A stretch of 64,000 bases of DNA, taken from Xestospongia bergquistia (Eukaryota; Porifera; Demospongiae; Haplosclerida; Petrosiidae). The notes below the pieces were generated by a model. The model worked only from the letters and a program-made list of their open reading frames with translations, searched no databases and was not told where the DNA came from. A program made the translations under genes and the position numbers. The stretch spans positions 1,826,275 through 1,890,274 of the forward strand of contig OZ014418.1 in the NCBI GenBank assembly GCA_963965975.1, given 5' to 3'. Shown here one piece after another: positions 43,901 through 54,596 of this stretch (positions within the stretch are counted from its first letter, which is position 1; each line of letters starts with the position of its first letter).

Positions 43901-44204
43901 ATAGTTCTTAGAGATTTGTATTATAGAAAAAACTATTAATTTTAACTCTTTTATTCTAGAATTGGTACCTAGAGTTTATGATCAGAAACCTGCGCTACTT
44001 CAACGTGTTGGACTACCCGTCTTGTGGAAAATGTTATCAGCTCGTTCACCAGCGACTGGTGAGGCCAAGATGGCCATATTGAGACTATGTGAATCTCTTT
44101 ACTTGTGTTTGGGACCTAATTTACAAGCAAGTGCTGCTCAACTCTCACCTGCTCAGGAACAACGATTGATGGATTTGCTTCGAACTTTGTCACATAACAG
44201 ATAA
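37915..44204 (+). CDS. TOGARAM1: TOGARAM1/crescerin-like TOG-array ciliary microtubule regulator
   Basis: Crescerin-family protein whose TOG domains bind tubulin and control axonemal microtubule length. Exons: 37915-38967, 39454-39844, 40248-40453, 40586-40729, 40807-40985, 41068-41911, 42036-42122, 42211-42518, 42573-42699, 42748-43056, 43115-43331, 43795-43881 and 43960-44204; 4197 nt, 1398 residues. A TOG domain of HEAT repeats occupies about residues 30-260 (KRQSAIVTIQEII, VRQACLEACAVLADRLG). A long Ser/Pro/Lys linker follows. Two more TOGs lie at about 878-1110 (WEEKCEALLILRRL, VRNLRSQVARHAIACLGDMF) and 1177-1398 (DWKERQEAITDLEIFI, LYALQTFQRFVP). I see three TOGs where vertebrate TOGARAM1 has four. 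The start is the ATG in frame after a probable untranslated exon; MSQTRPGFHRP follows. Intron 11 holds an exon-derived minisatellite. Confidence 0.92.
43322..43605. repeat. 29-bp minisatellite derived from the exon 11/intron 11 splice junction of TOGARAM1
   Basis: About ten copies of AGTACAGTTGGTAAGTACAT plus CTAGTAATA. The first copy spans the exon end and the donor (CAGTTG|GTAAGT at 43331/43332). Variants recur in threes (ACAG..TACATC, ACAG..TATATC, ACTG..TACATC), a higher-order 87-bp repeat. Every copy repeats an intact-looking 5' splice site. Confidence 0.95.
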
Positions 44205-45059
44205 CAAGTTTTGTTTTAACATTTTAATGTGTGTCAATATGTTTTCTTCTGTATAATGTATTTTTCAGTACTCTTGAGCTGAGCTCTCCCTTTCTATTCT
44301 GTTCTGTAAATTGACATTCTACTGTATAATACTTGTACAATCTGTTCCAATATTATTACTGTTGATGAAATCAATTTTTATCCCTTTAATAAAATTAATT
44401 TAACAAATAATAATAATAATAATAATAATAATAATTGTTGGTCTATAGAGGCAGTTTCTTTGGTATGTACAACAGCTATCATAATTATGTATAGTATATA
44501 CTTTTAGAAAAGTTATTTATTTGCAGTATATCAAATTGTATTAATAGCAACAATTTAAATAAAATACACCATTATCTAATAACAGTGCTATTAATTACTA
44601 TTAATTATTTTCGATTTGATTGTCCAATATATGCTATTAGTTTTTCAAGTTGAATTTTTAAAGTGCTTAAATCGTCTATTAAATTAATTAAATTTATATT
44701 GCTAATCTTGTTAAAAATTTATTGAAAAATTAGTCTTTTCTAATTTGGATGAAGTGTTCTTAAATAACTGATGAAAAAATTCATTGTACAAGTATTTAGT
44801 AACAAAGTAGTATACAGACCTATACATTTTATTTTCATAGAATCATTTCTGTATACTTCAATATATTTTTAAGTTGCTAAGACTAAGTAAGAAGAAAGGT
44901 AGACTTTTAATCAAATTGTACTACTTGTAATACTAATACTTTAAAATAAAACATCATAAACATGTATATATTATCTCTAGTACTAAAACTTAATGTTCAA
45001 CTAAAAGACATTGCTTTAGTTTTGTTGTAGCGATCATAAATTGTTATGATATGCACTCC
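44205..45059. other. Convergent 3' region with (TAA)n tract
   Basis: AT-rich sequence after TOGARAM1, including a probable AATAAA signal near 44388 and a (TAA/ATA)n microsatellite at about 44405-44436. No gene recognised. Confidence 0.6.
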
Positions 45060-45060
45060 A

Positions 45061-45112
45061 TAAACATCAGAGATAAGTTAGGAGTTATCCGTTAAACTAA
45101 TCTCATCATAGT
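45061..45112 (-). promoter_or_regulatory. SECIS element (form 2) of the minus-strand selenoprotein W gene
   Basis: Read on the minus strand. The core ATGA at 45109-45106 and TGAT at 45069-45066 flank a helix pairing GAGATTAGTT with AACTTATCTC (one mismatch). The apical region TAACGGATAACTCCT has unpaired AA followed by a mini-stem. It lies about 130 nt after the stop codon, as needed to recode UGA to selenocysteine. Confidence 0.85.
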
Positions 45113-45236
45113 AAAGTTACATACCAAAACAATGTACAATGTAATCACACTAAAGTAAGAAAGTATACATTACATCAATACTACAAGATAATGCACTAAC
45201 CTACAACAATAACAATGCTATTGCCGAACAGGCATA

Positions 45237-46185
45237 TCAAGACCCAAGGGCCTTGTCTATAGCATTTGTGATTTTGGCCATCTTGGAATCATTGTCGACA
45301 AAGCCATCACCACCCTGAAGACTCAATGATTGTTATTAATTGTTATCATTATACTTACAATTTTACTGTGGACTGTTTCGCCATTGACTTCAACCTCAAA
45401 CTTACTAGAAATATTAGGCGTAGATTCCCCTACCTGTAGAATGGTTGTATATACATTTATCAGATGTCAATGTAATAATATAACACTACGGCTAGAGTCA
45501 CAGGAGAAAATACAATACTTAAATGTGAAATTAATACAACTAGCTACATCTAGTCTGGTGTTGTCCCCCACTTTGCATAAAGTGAATATTGTCTGGGGAC
45601 ACCAGTATATATCATTTGTGTATACTGCAAAATATATCGGAGCCCAATCAGATTACAACATTCAAATAACACTTAAAAGACGAGATGTAATTGACAGAGG
45701 TAATGACAGGAAAAAATTGCGTAGTGACTCTCATCAATTTTTGTTTTTCTGACCCTGAGAGAAATTTTTGTGTAAAAGTGCAACTTAGCAAAGGAGTGGC
45801 AACATCAGACTAAGCTAGACTTTGAATCCCAAACCTTGAAACCTAACTGTATTAATTTCCCATTAAAGTATGTTTTTTATCAACTGAGACTCTATACACA
45901 ACATAATAAAAACTATTGATTAGAAACACATCACAATCACACAAACAAGACCCTTTTCTAACATTACTGGACTTACTACATTGACCTTATCCCCATACCG
46001 GCTGTTCAATTCAGTTGACAACCGAGTGAACTAAAGAGATGCAATTAACATGTCTAAGTTTTACTGTGTCAGGACTTACCCTCCCCTTGTACCCTCATCC
46101 ACCACTAAGTTGATAAAAATAAAGTAAAACAGTTAAATTATAGTTAACTAACTTACCAATATGTAACCTTTACTGTCACTGGCAT
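45237..46185 (-). CDS. SELENOW: Selenoprotein W (UGA-containing), copy A
   Basis: Small thioredoxin-fold (Rdx family) redox selenoprotein. Exons: 46157-46185, 46080-46104, 45977-46030, 45359-45433 and 45237-45314; 261 nt, 86 residues (vertebrate SELENOW is 87). The CxxU motif C10-G-G-U13 is encoded across exons 1-2; the TGA is at 46097-46095 and is followed in frame by GYKGR, FTRLSTELNSRYGDKVNV, KFEVEVNGETVHSK and GGDGFVDNDSKMAKITNAID, the standard SELENOW order. The real stop is TGA at 45239-45237. A SECIS hairpin follows in the 3' UTR. A normal gene caller would split or miss it. It is divergent from copy B, 280 bp apart. A MITE lies in intron 3. Confidence 0.95.
45514..45871. mobile_element. 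MITE-like inverted-repeat element in SELENOW copy A intron
   Basis: Outer inverted ends ATACTTAAATGTGAAATTAA and TTAATTTCCCATTAAAGTAT match those of the element at 31143-31227. Inside is a second partial palindrome (CTAGTCTGGTGTTGTCCCCC versus GGGGACACCAG). The plus-strand open frame at 45330-45752 is mostly this element and is not a gene. Confidence 0.6.
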
Positions 46186-46465
46186 TTTTCTATTACTACG
46201 TCAGATATAAAGTCAAGCAGCTATACAAGTGTATAAAAAAACTACTGTTGCTTGCTCTCTCCGCTGTGCAGCTCAAAAATGCTTGGTCAGATGACGTCAC
46301 TTTCACTATGCATGTAATAGGGTGTGTTTAATTTATTGTTATTCATTGCTAATTAGTTTATAAAAAAAATTGTAAACAGCTAATTTGTCAAGGTGTTATC
46401 TTGTTGGCATCACTTGGCGTGTCGTTAGTCTAGTCTCTGAAGCCCAATAAATAATTCTTCCTACC
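46186..46465. promoter_or_regulatory. Putative bidirectional promoter between the two SELENOW genes
   Basis: Interval of 280 bp between divergent ATGs. It includes a TGACGTCA motif (CRE-like, in CAGATGACGTCACTTTC near 46292) and no clear TATA box. Joint control is inference. Confidence 0.5.
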
Positions 46466-47187
46466 ATGTCAGTACTTGTAAAGGTTATCTATTGGTAGGT
46501 CAATACTTCTGTATACAGATATAATATCTTATAATGTTTCTTTGATGTAATGTAGTGGTGGATGAGGGTATAAGAGAAGGGTAAGTCAACTTTAGGTTTG
46601 AAGACAATCTGACTAGTTGTCAAATTTATTTAGTTGACTGAGTTTGAAGCAACCTTGAGAAAATTCTATAGTAAAAATATTGTGGAGGTGGTAAGTCAAT
46701 GAGTACATTATAACTGCAATGTAGTACTCTAGAGTCCTCAGCAGCTAGTATACATTTAATGTCTCTAGTGAGTCTCTTTCTTCTCAAGTAACTGGCTCAT
46801 GAATGAGACTATTAACACAATTGCAGCCTTAGTTCAAGTTAGTTGGCTTCTATTTTGTTACATGATATAGTAGGGAAAGATATGAATATAAATATTACAG
46901 TGTCTGTTCCAACATGAAATAGTTCTTTGCCTTAATTCCTTTTACCATCATGGACACATAGGTAGGAGAAAACACTCCTACAATAACTGGTTATTTTGAA
47001 GTTGAAGTAAATGGAACTCTTATTCACTCAAAGAAGGTATGCACATATATTAGTTTATTAAGTAGAGTTACGAGTTATGTTCCTCATCTCTCAGGATGGA
47101 GATGGTTTTCCTGATAATGATGTTAAAATGAACAAGATTAAATCAGCTATTGATGCTGCTCTTAAAAAACAAGACTTAGCAGGTTAG
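46466..47187 (+). CDS. SELENOW: Selenoprotein W (UGA-containing), copy B
   Basis: Paralogue of the neighbouring gene on the opposite strand. Exons: 46466-46494, 46556-46580, 46634-46690, 46962-47036 and 47095-47187; 279 nt, 92 residues, stop TAG at 47185-47187. Exon lengths 29, 25 and 75 are identical to copy A, showing common descent. C10-G-G-U13, with TGA at 46563-46565, is followed by GYKRR, LTEFEATLRKFYSKNIVEV, GENTPTITGYFEVEVNGTLI and HSKKDGDGFPDNDVKMNKIK. A SECIS hairpin about 100 nt after the stop supports selenocysteine insertion. It is more diverged from vertebrate SELENOW at the C-terminus than copy A (KKQDLAG tail). The two copies may differ in expression or partner; nothing in the sequence decides this. 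Confidence 0.95.
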
Positions 47188-47285
47188 TAAATAATTATTG
47201 ATGATACATTTCCTTCTCACTTTCTTCCTTTCCAGTGAGATAACTCATAAAAACTATGATCTCGCTAAGATGTGATATGTGACTT

Positions 47286-47338
47286 AGACATGATGAAATA
47301 AGCTTAAAGGATAACTCCTAGCTTCTTTCTGATACTTA
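47286..47338 (+). promoter_or_regulatory. SECIS element (form 2) of selenoprotein W copy B
   Basis: ATGA at 47290-47293 and TGAT at 47330-47333 flank a helix pairing GAAATAAGCT with AGCTTCTTTC (one mismatch). The apical TAAAGGATAACTCCT has unpaired adenines and an AGGA/TCCT mini-stem. It is nearly the same in plan as the SECIS of copy A. Confidence 0.85.
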
Positions 47339-47424
47339 TAAATTAAGCACACATTACATCAGAGTATGATCACTGTTATTGCTATAATTACATTTTCAGA
47401 ATTTTTAATAAATATTTATTAGTA

Positions 47425-48950
47425 TCAGTTCATTAGTAATCTAAATACTTCATAATGATGATTAATATCATTGTGACAGTGAATTTTATATTTTGATCCC
47501 AAACCTCCAGCTAAACAATCTGGATGGCTATAAAAAACTCGGCTAATTCTTGAATGCACCAGTGCCATTGAACACCTATATGTGTAAAATAAAGATATCA
47601 ACATGTTCATGTTTTATAATGTATCATATTATAATGATATATAATATTATTATGTCCAAAATTATGCACTTTATAACACTACATATTATTCTACTTACAT
47701 AATGCAAGGCTCATGTGTTACGTACAGATCATAGCCTGTACATAAATAAGCATCAGATTTGATACGTTTCTTCATTGGTTCTGAACAATCTTTGATCTCC
47801 ATTGTAAAATGAGTACTTTCACTTTGTTCACAGGTTGTGGTATCAACATGTTGCACATTGCCAAGTTCTATTTCCTGTTTTTGCAACATTGATGCACAAC
47901 TACTTTCCCAAGCTCCACCACCTTGTTGCTTGGCAACCAGATCAATACATTTCATTACTGCATGTTGAAGTGGATGGTCAAAGTTAGTGTGTGTGGTGAC
48001 TAGAATATCACCAGATTTTGGATCAACTATAACAGCTCCTACAGTGTTGACCTACAAGGAGACGGAAAACAGTTTTTCTAAGTTTATTTAGCATTAATAT
48101 TGATTAAATAATAAATGATTATTGTTTACTTTTCCTCCTTTGTTTACTTCTTCTTGTGCTAATTTCATGTGTTCTTTATGCCTCTCCAGTTCTATGTTTG
48201 AAAATATATCACCAGACAAGTATTTTTCTAGCCTGTAGAAAGTATTCTTGTTAACTTTCAGCTCTAGCTATTAATTTTCAGTAGTCATGATTTGGAACAT
48301 TATTTCTCACCTTTTATCTTCATAAAAGTGGCAAGGCCAATAACTCTGGCAATGAACATACTGTCTTCGTGTCAGTGGCTTATGTAAAGGAACTTTGGTT
48401 GTATAATATCGTTCCAAACCATCTAATGTATCTAAATCTTGTTGTAAAGATTCGAGACAAACATCACGTCCATCTGTTGGTTTTACTAATATATGAATCT
48501 CTGCAAAAAAAATTAAATAAGATAAGAGCAAGAACCGGACAAAAAAAGCAAAAAAGTTCCCATACCGGGAGTCGAACCCGGGCCGCCTGGGTGAAAACCA
48601 GGAATCCTAACCGCTAGACCATATGGGACTTGTTATAAATTACGGTTCTGTGGCAATTATTATACCTTCACCAACTGTCTTTACTCTTTTGAGATGTAGA
48701 AAATCACTCAGAGGGAACTTAACTCCTAATTCTCTACTTAAACAATATGAAAAGCCAATAAATTAACCAGCTTTAATATTTACTTCACTAAAAAGGCAGT
48801 CTTTTTCTTATCATTGATCACAGCACAGCTAAACCAACCTGCACTTATGATAAAAAGACTGAACTCATACAAGTAATTTATTTATTACTCACACAACTCT
48901 ATGTCTTTGTAATACTCGTTATGAAGAACTGCTTCTACTTTTACTTCCAT
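47425..48950 (-). CDS. ADAT3: ADAT3, non-catalytic subunit of tRNA A34 deaminase
   Basis: Partner of ADAT2 in the complex that converts A34 to inosine in tRNA anticodons. Exons: 48895-48950, 48666-48733, 48311-48500, 48130-48232, 47699-48051 and 47425-47575; 921 nt, 306 residues. The N-terminal domain has PLTRRQYVHCQSYWPCHFYE. The deaminase domain has NTVGAVIVDPKSGDILVTTH, then HAV at about 169-171 where an active enzyme has HAE, and zinc ligands PCIMC at 254-258 in TGYDLYVTHEPCIMCSMALV. HAV in place of HAE is the known ADAT3 trait, so this subunit is structural. It ends with LGSKYKIHCHNDINHHYEVF. A tRNA-Glu gene sits in intron 2. The ATG is 47 bp from MTARC on the opposite strand. Confidence 0.95.
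48550..48555 (-). terminator. RNA polymerase III T-run terminator of tRNA-Glu
   Basis: Run of six T on the minus strand immediately after the tRNA, with a further T7 run just beyond. Confidence 0.75.
48557..48628 (-). tRNA. tRNA-Glu (anticodon TTC)
   Basis: 72 nt on the minus strand, beginning TCCCATATGGTCTAGCGGTT and ending CGGTATGGGA plus discriminator A. The acceptor arm pairs TCCCATA with TATGGGA. The anticodon stem-loop is CCTGGTTTTCACCCAGG with anticodon TTC. Box A (TGGTCTAGCGGTTAGGA) and box B (GGTTCGACTCC) are intact and the T arm is CCGGG/CCCGG. No intron. It lies entirely inside the 165-bp intron 2 of ADAT3 on the same strand. Confidence 0.97.
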
Positions 48951-48997
48951 TCTCCCGACACACAATAACACATTAGCCACTCCTCGTTTATTGCAAG

Positions 48998-50639
48998 ATG
49001 GCCTACTTTAAGACACCATGGGTTTTGCCACTGTTGGGGGCCGGAGCTGTTGTAGCTACAGGATTAGCTCTGTGGTGGTATCAGCAAAAAAGAAAGAGTC
49101 CTAACAAAAGGCAGAGCAAACCAGAAGACTTCACTGTACCAGTAGGCAGAGTTGCTAACTTGTGGGTGTATCCATTGAAATCTGGTCACAGACTTGAAGT
49201 TGAAGAAGCAGATTGTTTGGCCAGAGGACTTAAGAATGACAGGTTTATTAATGTATCCCATTAATCTTTACATAATAATGTTTTTCTTTAGGTGTTGGGT
49301 AGTTATAAATAATGAAGGGAAACATGTCAATCAGAAGACTTGTCCCAAATTTGCTACAATTATGTCCAACATAGAGGAAGATGAAAATGGCAAATGCACA
49401 CTAATTCTTAATGCACCAGGCATGGATACACTTACTATTCCTCAACCTGATGTCAGCCAACCAGCTACTACTATCAGGTACTACTAAAATCATTTATTGT
49501 ATTAACTTTAGGACTCACTTTACCTTTTCATCCTTTGTGAAGTTAGTTGTGTTATTTAATGTATATAAGCTATGTCTTAAAGACCTGACAGAATGTTATG
49601 CTTTAATGGGAAGTCAATCCTTTACCCTAGACCTTAAATCAATTAATTTTCCTTGTAATAAAGAATGGGATTGGACTCAACTCACTCCAATCAATACATT
49701 TGCAATGATTTAATAGGAATAGGTATATACTTACATACGAAGGGCTTACTTCTATTCTTAATAGCATTAACAAAGTGGAGGGAGATGCATATGATGTTGG
49801 TGATGCAGCAGCTGATTGGATCAATAGGTTCTCCGGTCAAAGCAACTGTAGGATCTGTTACATGCCCTATTCTACTAAAAGTCCTCGTAAACTGTTGCTT
49901 TATCCTGGTAAAGGAGACTTTGCTTCACCAGAAGATGAGGTAAGTGATTATGGTATAATTATGTACTATTAGTGGTATTTGGTTAGACTCATTTTGCTGA
50001 CTTTGGTCCAGTATTTATCATATCTCAAGCTTCTCTTGATGATCTCAACAGTAGACTGGATGCACCTGTCTCTATGACTTGCTTCAGGCCTAACATTGTC
50101 ATTGACGGATGTTCTCCATATGCTGAAGTACAGTGCATAATATTGATAACAATCATGTCCATGTAAAATGTTCATTTAGGATAATTGGACTGAAATAAAG
50201 ATAGGAGAACAATGTATTTTGAAAGGAATTCTTCAAGGAGGAAGGTTTGTTAGTGCATTTGCATCATTAAGTATGATTTAGCTTTGATAACTTCAATGTA
50301 ATCTTAGGTGTTGTCTTGTATTTTAAATGAGAGAAGTATGTGATACATTTAGTGATGAATATATCCTTTATAAGTCACTTTGTATGTTCAATCTTTCAAT
50401 TATTTTTTTTGTTTTAATCTTATAGATGTGTCATAACTTGTGTTGATCAGGAATCAGGAGAGAAAACAAGTGATGAGCCTATTGCTACTCTTCGTAAGTA
50501 CAGGATGTATGAGCATGTCTATGGCAACAGTGACAGTAGATTTAAAGCTCCTTTGTTCGGTACCAACTATGGCATTGTACAACCTGGTCCAATTAAAGTT
50601 GGAGACACTGTGTACTTAAAAGCACAGAGTGATGACTAA
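48998..50639 (+). CDS. MTARC1: Mitochondrial amidoxime-reducing component (MTARC, MOSC domain)
   Basis: Molybdenum-cofactor enzyme of the outer mitochondrial membrane that reduces N-hydroxylated substrates with cytochrome b5 and its reductase. Exons: 48998-49242, 49292-49477, 49765-49939, 49987-50127, 50180-50244 and 50426-50639; 1026 nt, 341 residues. A membrane anchor spans about residues 8-28 (VLPLLGAGAVVATGLALWWY) followed by a basic stretch, as in human MTARC. The MOSC N-terminal barrel starts VGRVANLWVYPLKSGHRLEV. The MOSC domain contains FRPNIVIDGCSPYAEDNW, and GGRC places the expected molybdenum ligand at Cys about 272 (human Cys273). Whether it is closer to MTARC1 or MTARC2 cannot be told; the duplication is probably vertebrate-specific. 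Only 46 bp separate its stop from that of the next gene. Confidence 0.93.
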
Positions 50640-50685
50640 ATTTTTAAAAACGTGTTGTATTAAAAATTCTAATAATGATTTATCT

Positions 50686-53600
50686 TTAATTTTCCAATGT
50701 TATTGTTCTAATAGGTACATTTTCATAATAACTCTCTATCCCATCAGTATCTTTGAACTGTAAAACAATAACAAAAGTGTTCATTGACTTAATAATACCT
50801 GAGTGATAGCTTGCTTTGTGTTCCAGACACATATACTCTGATCTTCTGCTGCTGTCACTAATCTAGAATTACCAACCTACACATGATGTATGAATGAGCA
50901 GATTATTTTAATACTATTGCCTCTCTTACCCACACTGACGTTAAAGACCTCGTATGTCCTTGTAAGATTCTAACACAAGCACCAGTTGCTATATCCCACT
51001 CATAAAGCATGCAATCACTAAATTAAAATGTAGTCATGTTCTTTGTCAGTTAGTCTTGTGTTACTGACCTTCCTGCAGCAAACATTTTCCCTCTATCAAT
51101 AGCTATATCAGTGATGTACGCCATACCAACACTATAATCTGAATTACATTGCATCTGGATAGTATTGGTAATGGTGTTCCACAAATGAAGTGTACCATCA
51201 CCACAAGCTGTTACAAGAAGGAGCTTGCACTGTTTGAGTGATGTCAATCGACTAGGATGTTCAAGCATTGCTTGACAATTGCCACTTGTAGCATCCCAGA
51301 CTTTAACAGTCCTGTAATATTAATGAAGAGATGTGGTCTTGTTCATTAATTCATATAATAACGAAGAATTGATAGTTACAAAAGAAACGTACTTGTCTTC
51401 GGATCCACTCATTATAACTGATCCATTAAATGACAGACATGTTATAGGTTCTGCGCACAAAGTACACATATCAACAAGACTTATACATAGTTATACAGTT
51501 AATACTCACTTGTATGTGCTGGATAAATGGTCCTCAAACACAACCAAGACACCATTTCCCAAATTTTCAAGCTTTGATCATATGAACCGGTAACTCTATG
51601 GCAGACAACATTTAAAGTTGGTCAGAATATATTCTACATTATGTCTTACAATATATCTTCACAAAACTGAAGACATGATACACAGTCTAAATGACCAGCT
51701 AATGTTTTCAATGCTGTGAAATGTACAACATCCCAAATCTGAGTATAATATAATAAAATTAATAATTCCAATATAACGTAAGTGTTATTTGCTCTATTTG
51801 ATTCTAATAAATGATATATCTCTTACTATGCATGTTGTGTCCCAGGAACCTGAGATTATCTTGTTGTCATCAAACTGCAGACATTGTACACTTCCCTAAT
51901 AAACAAAGACATCTCATCAAATCTATAGTGACTGCTCACTTTGTGTCCTTGAAGAGTCGAGACTGAACGACCTGTACGGATATCATAGACTTGAATTAAC
52001 CTATCACTACAGCCAGCTACTATTTTACGTTCATCACATTGTACACATAACACAGTAGTACCAAAATACTATAATATGAGAAAGAGCAGAGAAGTGGATC
52101 CAAAGTCCAAGTTCCTGCAATTACCTAGACTATATACAAAACTTACTGCGAGTCTTTTTAAAGAAGGTATAGGCTCGGCTCGACCTGGTCTTGGTCTGTC
52201 TTTAGGTGAAAGGAAACCAGCCAGAATAAGGCTTTCTATACCCTCTGGATTTGGCTAAGGTATAAAATGAGCTTTAAAGTGACAATATGACAATACTAGT
52301 TATCTTACCAGTAAAGGTACACTAGGTCGGCTATCAGTTGCTACGTCAAGAAGATGAATGACACACATAGTCATTCTTTTCTCCTTAAGTAGTTTAAATG
52401 ATTGTTGATTATTACCTAATAGATATTAGGCTTCTATCAGAACCATTAATCTAGAAGTACCTTTGGTAGTCCTCTCTTTGGCATCCGTTTCTTCTTCGTA
52501 TAAGGTGGCTTCAGTCTCTAGTTTTACAGTCCTTTCCTTCTCAGCTCTTAATCTTCTTCGTCTTGCAGCAGCACTTTCAGGTGCAGAAAGTACCACTTCA
52601 TGTGTAGTGGATGCTATGCTAGCTCTATCACTGGCATGAACTAAATATATTAAAATCAATATAACATAAGGACCAAATGATTGTAATCATTGGGTACCTA
52701 AATCTAACATTTCTCTAAGTGACATTGATGATCTCAATTGTGCTGAAGTGAGATATTTGAGTCGTTTTTCTTCTCTAGTTTGTCTTTCAGCTTCAGAAGA
52801 TGCTAACACTACAGTAAAAAGTCATCTAAATATCTGCATATTATTATAGTTTCAATACCAGCTTTCATGGCTAATGACTTTATTTTAGACATTAGTCTTG
52901 TTAGATCTCGATATGCTTGTTTCCAGTCCACAACTACTGGCAGTATGGCACCAGGAGCTTGAGCAATATCAAGTGCAATTGTGCTTGTTGATCTGTAGCT
53001 AATCTTGTGGACTTCTTCAATGGCACTTACAATATCTCCTAGATCTTCTTTCTTGCCAATAGTATTACATAAACTTCTCCACAAAGTTGGATTTAAACTG
53101 AGATAATACCATCGTCTACATACCTACATACAATATAACACAAGATTAAATGATTCTATAGTCAAATATTTTAGTCTACTCTTTGGGAGTTTGAATGTGT
53201 CTTTATGCACTATGTTGACAATACAACAATATCTTTATATATAGTAGATACTTTAGAACCTTGGACACAATATTTAATATATAGCAATACAGAATTTAAT
53301 AAACAGAGCTAGAATAAATGTCCAAAATAATAATGGTGTCCTTGCATCCTTTATGAGAGGTGCTACTGTATTGAATATTGATTCATTCAATATTATGACT
53401 TTCATGATGATATTTAGCATGTAACACTTACATTAGCACATTTGCAAATGCTTTTAGCGTCAAGATAGGAAAACACTTTGAGTAGCAAATCATCAGACAA
53501 GCAGTCTATACCATATTGAGTTTGTAGTCTATAAAAAGACTCATTACAACATTTGCTTAACAGTCAATTATTCACTCACTTTTGATACACACACTGAACT

Positions 53601-54596
53601 AAATAGCCTAATAGTTCCTTGTCACACAGTCTTACTATCTCCAGTAACAAATGGGCCACTTCTATTGGACTACATTCTATCATCCACTAGAATTGTAGAG
53701 ATATAAAAGGGAACAGTTATTATGATATATACCTTTGATATTAAATCCAGATGACCTTTGTATAGTTCAAGTTGTTTTCTCTGATGTTTGTAAAGTCTTA
53801 AGTGTTCTTGTTGGAACGATAGTGTTTTATGCCGTTTTGTAGCTTTGGCTCTTGGTATTGTTCTCTGGAGAAGATCTGATGTTGATCGGATATCAGGGAC
53901 TGAGTAGAATTTTCTTTCAATTGGTAGTTGAGGGAGGGGATGTGGTTCAAGACGAAGACTGTGTTTCATATCAGAGGATGCTGGGGACGGTTTATGCTTA
54001 GTATGAATAAGAGGTAAGGTAGGAAGAAAGATTTGAGATGATGGTTTTGAATCCATTGTTTTTACACTTTTAATACTATTGCTGTCATGGATAGGTGGAA
54101 GGTTTGGTAGCAGTACTTTACGAGACTCCAAGGCTATCTTTGAAGTGCTCTCAGTTTTGACTACTTGATTCACTGATATAGATGGAGGGAGAATGGTATC
54201 AGAGCTGTTAGCAGTGCAATATTGCTGTTTAGTTCTATTACGCTGTATTCTGAATGTTTGAGAGCCTTCATGATGAAGTGCAGCCATGAGAGGAGTCAAA
54301 GAACTAGCAAAATCAAGATGAAGAACAGGTTCCAGTGCTGTTGCAAGAGATTTAAGGTGTGTACTTGGGCAATTCTCAATGACTCGACAAACTAATATTC
54401 TCTTCTGCCATTGATGCCAGAGTGAAAACCAATTATGTAATTTTTTGATGTTCAGTTGCATTGATAGCCCAATTGGAAGAGATCTTGAAACAGTAGTGCT
54501 GAGAAAAGGTGGCTGCACATCATTGGATATCTGGACAGATTGCTTAGACGAAGTTTTGGATAGTATTACTTGACCTCCTGCTCTTCTGGACATCAT
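50686..54596 (-). CDS. F-box/WD-repeat protein, FBXW10/CDRT1-like
   Basis: Probable substrate receptor of an SCF ubiquitin ligase. Seventeen exons: 53733-54596, 53580-53686, 53432-53528, 52859-53123, 52698-52808, 52461-52640, 52309-52415, 52147-52254, 51940-52068, 51827-51895, 51650-51738, 51510-51595, 51393-51450, 51069-51311, 50930-51017, 50799-50876 and 50686-50757; 2751 nt, 916 residues. An N-terminal conserved block (HNWFSLWHQWQKRILVCRVI, ALEPVLHLDFASSL) is followed by a disordered region. The F-box lies at about 328-375 (DCLSDDLLLKVFSYLDAKSI, RRWYYLSLNPTLWRSL). A basic/acidic coiled region precedes at least six WD repeats from about residue 613 (IVAGCSDRLIQVYDIRTG, IISGSWDTTCIIWDVV, VTGSYDQSLKIWEMV). 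The FBXW10 link rests on the N-terminal block and domain order. The target is unknown. Confidence 0.88.

Noticed and set aside
45330..45752. 140-codon plus-strand frame opposite SELENOW copy A
   Set aside because: It covers an antisense exon and a MITE; no homology or start context.
46095..46097. In-frame TGA read as evidence that the SELENOW genes are pseudogenes
   Set aside because: The TGA is at the exact CxxU selenocysteine position in both copies, the downstream frame is intact, and a SECIS hairpin follows each stop.
48369..48617. 82-codon plus-strand frame across ADAT3 exon 3 and the tRNA
   Set aside because: Antisense shadow of ADAT3 coding sequence and of the tRNA-Glu gene.
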